Position numbers and translations under genes: made by a program. From Chara braunii (lineage: Eukaryota; Streptophyta; Charophyceae; Charales; Characeae), in assembly GCA_003427395.1 (NCBI GenBank), contig BFEA01000140.1:1492654-1523491 (forward strand): 30,838 bases of DNA. The letters are read 5' to 3'. The notes below the pieces were generated by a model that did not search any database, was not told the origin of the DNA, and saw only the letters and a list, made by a program, of their open reading frames with translations. Numbering within the stretch: position 1 is the first letter of the stretch; every line of letters starts with the position of its first letter. Below are positions 23,501-30,838 of this stretch, piece after piece.

Positions 23501-24525
23501 GGTCGACCCCTTTCTTGGAGGTTTGGGTACAGGCATCAGCTTGTGCTCGACGATATCATCAATGTCCACGTGTCCATCCATGGTTGAGGGTAGCATTGAT
23601 CTCCTGGAGGGAAACTGATCAGTGACAGGGAAAGGTGCCAACTTGGAGGCATGTAACACAGGGTAAGTATGCAAGTGTGCAGGAATGCGAATCACGCATG
23701 AAGGCCCATCCGGTTGATTCCCTACAATTTCTAAGATTTCCCAGGGCCCAAAGTACTGTGCATTAGTTTGCGTGAAATCCCCAACTCTTGACTTAGTTCA
23801 GATGATTCGACCCAGACTCTGTCACCTACCTGAAAGTTTGAGGGCCGTCTATGCTTATTCTCAGATGATATAGCATCCTGAGATTTTCTAATATGTTCAA
23901 CGGCCTGCTGCAGCATTTATTGTACTTTACAGCAAACTCTATGCTGCCAAGTGCTGCGGTGGGTTGTCTTTCTGGTAGCAGAAAGTCAAGTGCAGATCTG
24001 GGCTTCCAACCAAGGTGTAGTTGGTTGGGAGTCATTCCAGTAGTACTGTGCACAACGTTGTTGTACAGGCTGGCGATGAGAGGTAACTTCTCGTCCCCGT
24101 CATCCTGACTTGGATTGATATAATGCCGAAGCAGGTGCTGTACTACTCGGTTCATCTGTTCTGCCTGGCCATTGGACTTAGGGTGGTTCCCTGACGTCAT
24201 TTGTAGTTTAGTGCCCATTTGCTCAGCTGTTGAATGCCACAGCTCGCTGGTAAATCTCACGTCCCTGTCACTGACTATAGACGTAGGTAGACCGAAGTCA
24301 CGTACCCAGTTATCCATAAAGAGCTTGATGATGTGGTCAGTTCTGGCTGTCTCAGGCATAGCAATTAGTCTTGCGTAGTTAGTAAATCTATCCACAATGA
24401 CAAATATATGCCTTTTTCCACTCTTGCTGTTCACGAGAGTATCCATGAAATCCATGGACACACTCTGCCCAGGTCCATCAAGGATAGGCAAAGGTTTAGT
24501 CAATCCCAAAGGTGTCTGTGTCCAT
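23500..24525 (-). pseudogene. Integrase, frameshifted
   Basis: The catalytic core is in the frame of 24509-23826, with the three acidic residues in SMDFMDTL, SDRDVRFTS and GQAEQMN. The spacing is that of a Ty3/gypsy DD35E integrase. After a frameshift near 23900 the sequence continues (VGDRVWVESSEL) as the GPY/F-like C-terminal part, again shifted near 23730. A partial HHCC zinc-finger tail (ETCQVCQRD) lies upstream at about 24510-24616 in another frame. Confidence 0.85.
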
Positions 24526-24621
24526 GGTTGTCACGTTGACAAACTTGGCAGGTCTCTACATATTTCTTTGCATCCTGCATCATTGTGGGCCACCAAAACT
24601 TTTGTACTAGGTTAGCTGATG

Positions 24622-25092
24622 TCATATCACTTGTATCCATCGCTTGAGTGCATCAGAGAGCACAGGCTGTGTCTTGATACAACGCAAGGTCTCATGGTCA
24701 TATCTTACGTAAAAGAATTTGCCTAGGAGATAATGTCTCCAATGGACCAGCGCTCTATATAGGGCATAGAGCTCACGCTCATACGTGGACTTTGCTAGCT
24801 TTTGAGACGGCATCTTCTTACTCATATACTCGATCGGTTTCAATTTTTTTCCCTCCTTTTGCTCAAGGGCCGTGCCTATGCCATATTGGTTGGCGTCTGT
24901 GGTCACAACGAAGGGCTGTTTAGGATCCGGAAGTTTGAGGACTTCGTAGTGCATTAGCGCATATTTCAAGTTCTTGAAGGCCGTTTCACACTCTTCAGTC
25001 CACTCCCAAGGGGTGCCGAGTCGAGTTAGATCTGTTAATGGGGAGGCTATAGTACTATAGTTCTTAACAAACAGACGATAGTAGCTCGTCAT
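24622..25092 (-). pseudogene. RT connection and RNase H, truncated
   Basis: One minus frame reads TSYYRLFVKNYSTIASPLTDL, FVVTTDANQYGIG (first catalytic Asp) and STYERELYALYRALVHWRHYLLGK (catalytic Glu). It stops after LKRWIQVI, where the family should continue for about 100 residues to an ADALSR-type end. The sequence jumps instead to the integrase zinc-finger region, so an internal deletion is likely. Confidence 0.85.
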
Positions 25093-25849
25093 CCCCCAAA
25101 CGATCTGACCTCAGCAACAGTCCGAGGCCTGGGCCAGTCTTGTATGCTGGCCACTTTGGAATCATCCGGCCTCAACCCTTCTGCGAAGATTTCATGACCC
25201 GAGTACAAGATCTTGGTGGGACCGAACTCGCATTTTTCCAAGTTTATCTTGTATTGGTTCTGTCTTAGGAGACCTAACACTATTTTCAAGTGCTCAACGT
25301 GCTCCTCTACAGTCCTACTAAAGATAAGAATATCGTCGAGGTACACGATGATAAACTTGTCTAAGTACTCATGAAAGATCCTATTCATCGCGTGGTGGAA
25401 TGTCCCAGGGGCATTGCATAGGCCAAAGGGCATTGCCACAAACTCGAACAGACCGTACCTGGTCTGAAAAGCGGTTTGTGCTGGTCCTGAGGTCTAATAG
25501 CAATTTGATGGTATCCGGACTTTAGATCTATCTTAGTAAAGTACCGGCATCCCTGCACTCTATCCAATAGGTCGTCGATGTGGGGTAGGGGTTCACCGTT
25601 CTCAACGGTGATGGCATTGAGGCCCCTATAGTCAATGTACATTCTCAAGGTACCTCCCTTCTGAGGAACAAATAAGACTGGCGCACCGTATGGCGAGGTA
25701 CTAGGCCGAATCCATCCCTTCTCTGTGAGCTCTTTGAGTTGGCGGAAGAGCTCATCCAACTCCGCAGGAGACATCCTATAGATTCGTCCTCTAGGTACCG
25801 TACTACATGGGACAACTTCTATTGCATGGATCACCTCCCTTTCTACCAC
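25089..25849 (-). pseudogene. Reverse transcriptase, frameshifted
   Basis: The first part (25849-25470) carries GWIRPSTSPYGAPVLFV, YIDYRGLNAIT and FTKIDLKSGYHQI. A frameshift near 25460 moves to the frame with VAMPFGLCNAPGTF and the catalytic YLDDILIFS (about 25330). A second indel in the G run near 25091 separates it from the RNase H part. Confidence 0.9.
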
Positions 25850-25861
25850 TCCTGAAGGCTC

Positions 25862-26296
25862 CTAAAAAAGGTCAGGATACTTAGCGACGACTGATTCTAT
25901 CTCTGGGGGTGATTTTACGGCCTCCCCTTTCTCATAGACAAAGACTAGATACATGCCCTCCTCGCAATTTTGCTTATAGTAATAGAAAGAGGAGGCACAC
26001 ATGCAACCGTAGTTTTCCACTAGACTGCTAGCTTTAAACTTTCGTAGTCTAATGGTCCTACCATTTGGCAGTTCGTCCTTGACATAGTCTTTGACTAACA
26101 TTTGGTGCTTGTTGGCTAGCATAGAAGCTACAGTTCTGCTAAGCCGCTGCACTTGGTCCCCTAAGCGCAGTCTATCCACACAAGCACGACTGATGGAATT
26201 CCGAGTTGAGCCTATGTCTGTGAAGGCACCCACTTTGCGGCCACCTACATCAACCTGTACCACGAAATGTTCACCCTTTGGACCTCTACTTATCAT
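25862..26296 (-). pseudogene. Aspartic protease region
   Basis: GAFTDIGSTRNSIS has the layout of the retropepsin active site, but with Ile at the position after Asp where Thr or Ser is normal. It ends KYPDLF before an in-frame TAG (25864-25862). The RT begins in the same frame a few codons later, so a single stop separates them. Confidence 0.75.
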
Positions 26297-26299
26297 CGC

Positions 26300-27423
26300 C
26301 TAGGAGTCTTTGGGGTCCCTCCCGGACCACTCAGACTGTAACTCCTCTAAGGACTCAGACACATCTCTCGAACAGAGCGTCGATGGGTCTGAATGTGTCT
26401 GTGGGGCAATGTTCGGGTGACTAGCCTTGGCGAACGCCTGAAGTGGGGAAGGCAACGTTACCACTTCAGCACGAGTAAGAGCGGCTAACACTCCTACTGC
26501 AACGTTTATCTAATTAATGTCACTGCGAACAGTTGCCGGAATCCATTCCTTTTCCTGGATCCCTCTTGAGTAATTCACTTTGTGTCAACTCCCTGAGCAT
26601 CTGGTTGAGCAGCGTGTCTGAAGGTGTGCAATCCGGCCCACCCCTGTGCCCCAAGTCTACGCCAAACCTGCCAGCCCCTGCACCTTATTTATCCTCGCAT
26701 GCAACGAGCCTTACACCTGGTTTGATCTGGCTGATGAAGAGGCAGTTTTAGGACAGCCCCCACGGTCCTCAGGAATTCTTTAACGTCGCAATCAGGACGA
26801 CGATCACAGCTAGAATCAACACCGAGTCCCCACCAGAAATATATGAAGACGGTCTAGAAAGCGTCTGTTAAAAGGGCGTCATGCCCTGCATGACCTCTAT
26901 TGCGCAGCAGTAGAACCAAGGACTTGCGGCAAAGCATGCGTGTACTGGTCCCAGCGGGTTGGCATGGTGACTGTGACCCGAGTGCTTCGTCCAGGGCCCT
27001 TCAGAGGCTTCGCCCATCTCCCACCAGCTTGCTGCCCAGGAAGAATGTCGACTCTCAAGGTTGAGCGCTTGCGACACCTCACATTGAGAGGACTCTCTAG
27101 ACAGAACTCACTTCCTCACGGCAAGAAGTAATGAAGAGGGTAGATAAGCAAGAGAGCAATGTACCTCATAATGCTGCCCCCAACCACAGATTTCTCACCG
27201 GCAACCTGATGTGCATTTATGAAGACCGGTCTTTGCCTCGGCACCACATCAGCGAGCTCTCATCATCCAGCGTACACCCCTAATGTCACCACATAGCTTC
27301 CTGGCGCGCCCACACGACCCTGGGCTGCCTAACATTCATCGCCCAAGCCTTATCACTGCCCCACACCTCATGCGAAGCACCGAACAGCTATCGCGAAGAA
27401 CCAATGAAGCGCAGTTCGAACCA
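26300..27423 (-). other. Gag region, not recognisable
   Basis: Only short open frames are present (for example 26491-26300 and 27077-26868). No CCHC zinc knuckle or capsid-like block was seen. The gag gene has decayed, been deleted or been replaced. Confidence 0.5.
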
Positions 27424-27435
27424 GCTCCGATACCA
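27424..27435 (-). promoter_or_regulatory. Primer-binding site (initiator tRNA-Met type)
   Basis: Minus-strand TGGTATCGGAGC lies three bases inside the 5' LTR end. It differs by one base from TGGTATCAGAGC, the usual plant primer site complementary to the 3' end of initiator tRNA-Met. Confidence 0.88.
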
Positions 27436-27438
27436 AAT

Positions 27439-27792
27439 TGCAAGGAAAATGAGCAATAGGGACATGACAATAAGAGCAGATTGCGCAATCACATTGAAGG
27501 CCAGATAGTATCACAGTGTCCAGAAAGCAGAAATGCACCTGGTCCAATATAACACCAATGAAGAATCGTAACGCTGGCACTGAAAACCAATGTCAATGAG
27601 AGCTTGCTCTCGCCACCACCAACACGAGTGTCCAGCCCCTATCTCCCTACTTGGCGCTTGGCGCCCAGCCTACTTCCTACACAGCTACTCTCTGCCTGCT
27701 AATTGACAATGCAACTGTTGACGTCAGCAGCCTTCGTAGTAGTTGAAGATGTCGCCCATGCAGACCATCGCCAATACCAGGTATGTTCCCTC

Positions 27793-27832
<40 letters not shown>

Positions 27833-28471
27833 TCTCTCTCTCTCCCTCGTCTTACTCCCACGTCTTCCCTTTGTACGCCCGAAGACGACCCCTGCGCCTC
27901 ACTGTAGTCCAAGCCCAACCAGGTATGGAGGCTGGGCTATGGCGCTGCCCTCAGCAGCGCCCTGCTCCCTGCACGACCGCACGCGCTAGCACCTCGTCTC
28001 TCAGCGCCAACAGCAGCCCATGAGCGTCCGCTCCAGCAGCGCTGCCGCTAGCATGCGAGTGCCTGAATGAGGCTCCCGGTGGCGAGCTCTTTCCTATAGG
28101 ATAGAGCCTCTTGACTTCGCAGCCTGGCAGGACTGGCCTGGGCCCAGAAGCTTCCGGTAGGCCCCAGGATGCTGCGCTTGTGTTGCAGCTACTGGGCCTC
28201 TTTCGGTTGGGCCTCGCGACTGTCAGTGTATGAGTCTGCAATTCTCGCCCAGGGCCTGCATTCTTGGAAAGGCCCAGAAGGCCGTGGATTGTGCTGCTGC
28301 TCGGCCTGCATTTTTCCCTCGACCAACTGGCGCGTCAAAACTGCCTGGATCCCCCAAATACGAAATTGACAGCTGAGGGCCTCTCGTGATTTGTTAGGCC
28401 CGCCTTCACTTAGGGCGGGCACATCTGCAGTAGGGGCCCTCTTAGCCCTGCCGAGGACCCAGATCCTCGCA
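27439..28471 (-). repeat. 5' LTR (1033 bp)
   Basis: TGCAAGG starts at 27439 and CCTCGCA ends at 28471. It has an expanded ATC tract (about 13-14 units, 27793-27831) and an extra 48 bp relative to the 3' LTR. The promoter of the element would lie here, on the minus strand. Confidence 0.93.
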
Positions 28472-28817
28472 ATAATAAAAAAAGATTTGTTTAATAAGTA
28501 ATAATAACGTTAATTTTATTTATTATTTATTATTTGTCAAAGAATTTTGGTCCGACCATGAGGCAAAAGTTGTTCAGTGTATTTTTCTGCACAACTTTTT
28601 TTTTTCACATTTTTTTTATTTTTTTTTATTTTTGTTTTTACAGGGACATTTGGTGGTCCTTGCCCGGCTGGGCGCCCCGGTCAAACAAGGTCCTTTTTTT
28701 TTTTTTTTTTTAATGAGAAAACCAGCCAGTCCTACTAGGGGGGTTGATATGAGCAGCCTCCCCTAGTAGCCATCCCGGGTTAATTGTCCCGGGTTGTTCT
28801 ATCTAGTGGTGGGGGTA

Positions 28818-28916
28818 TGAACACTGATCCCATTATGATATCCTTTCTCCGCCGCCCCAAACTCACTGATCAGCTTGCATGGGAAGACTAGACTGATCTC
28901 ATTATGATATCCTACA
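28818..28916. repeat. Direct repeat pair with CATTATGATATCCT
   Basis: 'ctgatc(c/t)cattatgatatcct' occurs at about 28825 and 28892 in the same orientation, about 67 bp apart. Confidence 0.75.
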
Positions 28917-29052
28917 CCCACCGGCCCCCACCCCCCCCCAAAAAAAAGAAAAAAAGAAAAAAAAAAGCAGTGGACTGAAAGCAGAGTTGAGAAGACACAG
29001 ATCACTCCAATACAAGAACATGATGGTAGATGAGTCCTTGACCACAACTTTG

Positions 29053-29098
29053 AGCTGGATCTAGACTGAAAGTTGCCCCAAATGCAGCGCGATAATGC
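29053..29098. mobile_element. Hairpin MITE fragment, copy 4
   Basis: The core GGATCTAGACTGAAAGTTGCCCCAAATGCAG...ATAATG matches the inner part of the Stowaway-like family. The outer arms are missing. Confidence 0.55.
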
Positions 29099-29804
29099 CT
29101 CTGGTGTATCTAACCAGTGGGTGCGACTGCCTACCCTACATCCTATTCTAGCCTGTCTTATTCGTCCACCATGCCACTGAGCTGTCCCCCGTTTCTGCTA
29201 GTGACCCCTTGTCGAGTCTTAACCATAGCCCCAAATGTTGGAGCCCTCAGCGCGAACTGCGAGGTAAGTAGCCGCCGACCTTTCCAATGGCCATGGTTAC
29301 CTCCCAAGGACCTCCAATTTGCCTAATCCGCTATGGCGTCTGTCTTCTTCCTTGGTGCCTATCGATATGACAATGGTGGAGTGAACTCTAGTTCCCCTTC
29401 TTCATACAGGCTTGACTTCGCTGCCGCAACTCAGTAGCCATCTGCATCTGAATTCCCTTCGACTTGCTCACCATGACTTGTACACATGGCTGATAACCTA
29501 CCCGGTGCAGACAAAGGTAGCGTCTCCCCCTCTCTCATCTGGTCGCATGTGGAATCTGGATTCAAGAATTTCAAATTCCGGTTTGTATTCCAAGTTTCAA
29601 TGGTTATGGGTGCGTAGCAACAGAGCTAGGCCCGTCTGTTGGTTAAAGCGTTTGTAAACCTTGACGGTCGCATTGCATTTTCTTTTTCTTTTTTTTTTCT
29701 TTCTTTTTTTTTTTTTTTTTTTTTGACCTCTTTTTTTTTTTTTAAAGGGCCAACATCAGTCTGTTTGTTGTTCGATAGCGTCTAAACCACCAGCAGTTAA
29801 CCCA

Positions 29805-29850
29805 GACCTGTTTTGAGTATCCGAAAAATGCATTTTGGCGAGCCTGAACA
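29805..29850. repeat. Dispersed repeat (GACCTGTTTTGA...TGCATTTT) copy 2
   Basis: This is the same orientation and motif order as at 10303-10350. Confidence 0.5.
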
Positions 29851-30232
29851 TGAGCGGGGGGTTTACTGACCTCCTTGTGCTGGGCCTGCTGCAAGCTGAT
29901 GGAACGAAAAGCAGAGTAGGTTTTTCTTTTCAATTTTGTATCTACTATCTCGTTTTTTATTTTTTTTTTAACTCTGTTTTCACTCACGTGGCACGCCTGT
30001 CAGGCTGAAGGAAAAGACGAAAAGATCAGAACGTATGAAACAGGAAGGAAGAGGCATGTGTTCTATATGAAATTCTGTGTATCATGCCAGTAATGCCCGT
30101 GGTCTGTATCATCGTGCGTTCAACGAGAGGGAGGGAATCACACGCGAGCATCTAGTTTTTTGTATCCTGCTTGTCTTATCAGTCGGAGTGGTGACCGGGA
30201 ATCGATTTGGCATGCCAGTGGTGATGCAGGTA

Positions 30233-30367
30233 GTGTGCGAAATGGTGTATTACATCTGGGTGCCGTTTTGCGGAGGCGGATTCTCCCTTGCGCATCAAGN
30301 GTGTGCGAAATGGTGTATTACATCTGGGTGCCGTTTTGCGGAGGCGGATTCTCCCTTGCGCATCAAG
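30233..30367. other. 67-bp perfect duplication around a single N
   Basis: Segment 30233-30299, from GTGTGCGAAATGG to GCGCATCAAG, is repeated exactly at 30301-30367. The only base between is N at 30300. This is the mark of two contigs that overlap but were joined with a placeholder gap. The true genome probably has one copy. Confidence 0.9.
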
Positions 30368-30604
30368 TGTTGGGGAAATGCCAGCGCGCCGCTTTTTCTC
30401 ATTCGGGGCCAGTGTACCCCTCCCTGAGCCTGACAAATTTTCGGATCAGCTTGATTTCGATTGTCAAGATTGCCTGGGCGACGTACTGGATGGAGGGCTT
30501 AAAGAAAGATTTGAATCACTCGCGCTCCAATTTGCACATAGAGAACTCGTCGTCGAATTCGGGGCTTCATTGGTATCTCCTGCGAAGTGTGACCTCACAA
30601 CAAC

Positions 30605-30662
30605 CTGGTAATTATATCTGTATCCGGGGCAACTTTGAGTCCAAATACAGCTATATAATGAT
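30605..30662. mobile_element. Hairpin MITE fragment, copy 5
   Basis: CTGGTAATTATATCTGTATC and CAAATACAGCTATATAATGA are the inner arms of the family. The loop is in reversed orientation (GGGGCAACTTTGAGTCC) relative to the copy at 7013-7125. The outer arms are absent or degraded. Confidence 0.6.
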
Positions 30663-30838
30663 CTGAATCATCTGATTCAATTTTGCATAGCGAACTCGTT
30701 GTCCGTAGCGGGGATCTCCTTGTCTTATCTTATCCATTTTTATCGTTTTTTTTTTTCTTAATTCATTTTTTTTTATCTGATCGCTGCGGGGGCATAGAGA
30801 ACTCTTTATGGTAATGCTTGCCCTTATAGGCGGGTTTG

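Larger units (their letters stand above)
22352..28471 (-). mobile_element. Degenerate Ty3/gypsy chromovirus-type LTR retrotransposon
   Basis: The element is 6.1 kb on the minus strand, with two long direct repeats starting TGCAAGG and ending CCTCGCA. On the minus strand it has a tRNA primer-binding site after the 5' LTR and a 19-base polypurine tract before the 3' LTR. Between them lie broken protease, RT, RNase H, integrase and chromodomain-like segments in the Ty3/gypsy order. The flanking host sequence is AATAATAA on both sides, compatible with a 5-bp AATAA target duplication. The internal region is only 4.1 kb: gag is not recognisable, and the RNase H to integrase junction is deleted. It cannot encode working proteins. 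Confidence 0.93.
28472..30838. other. Non-coding repeat-rich flank
   Basis: No gene was recognised. It holds an AT-rich stretch (28472-28540), T runs (28595-28640, 28694-28712, 29690-29745) and the dispersed repeats listed. Short ORFs here show no family resemblance. Confidence 0.6.

Noticed and set aside
30077-30666. Overlapping open frames across 30300
   Set aside because: They span an N and an artefactual 67-bp duplication, and show no family resemblance.

Overview
The window is eukaryotic nuclear DNA, most likely from a green plant or streptophyte alga. It has split genes with GT-AG introns of several kb, telomere-like TTTAGGGTTT boxes upstream of the gene, U6 snRNA retrocopies with a plant-type 3' end, a Ty3/gypsy chromovirus primed by initiator tRNA-Met, and many microsatellites and MITEs. 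The very long repeat-filled introns would suit a charophyte such as Chara, but the species is a guess.

One large gene occupies positions 527-20138 on the plus strand. It encodes a SEN1/senataxin-like superfamily 1B helicase of about 3127 residues in three coding exons (527-5188, 12749-17116, 19785-20138). Both junctions are phase 0 with good GT/AG signals. All helicase motifs are present: Q-motif, Walker A, DEAA, VGDTQQL, QYRMHP, GFQGQE and [11 protein letters not shown]. The first 1500 residues are low-complexity. A tract of about 620 residues just before the helicase core consists of roughly 18 degenerate repeats that look like duplicated copies of the Q-motif segment itself. This is the most unusual protein-level feature of the window.

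Intron 1 (7.6 kb) and intron 2 (2.7 kb) are repeat graveyards. Intron 1 holds TG/GA microsatellites, a LINE 3'-end remnant carrying a Stowaway-like MITE, a foldback element, and a U6 retropseudogene with a 13-bp target duplication split by a 0.8-kb inverted-repeat element. It also holds a 2.2-kb unit with 41-bp terminal inverted repeats, filled with modules in alternating orientation. Intron 2 holds a second, poly(A)-tailed U6 retropseudogene, another MITE copy, CT microsatellites and an assembly gap.

Downstream of the gene, 20139-22351 is non-coding apart from a possible second promoter-like telo-box region near 21055. A degenerate LTR retrotransposon on the minus strand fills 22352-28471. 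It has two LTRs, a primer-binding site, a polypurine tract, broken protease, RT, RNase H, integrase and chromodomain sequences, and no recognisable gag. The last 2.4 kb is non-coding repeat sequence.

Three places look like assembly artefacts: a mate-pair transposase adapter at 21750-21787, a 67-bp duplication around a single N at 30300, and N positions at 10843 and 19598-19618.
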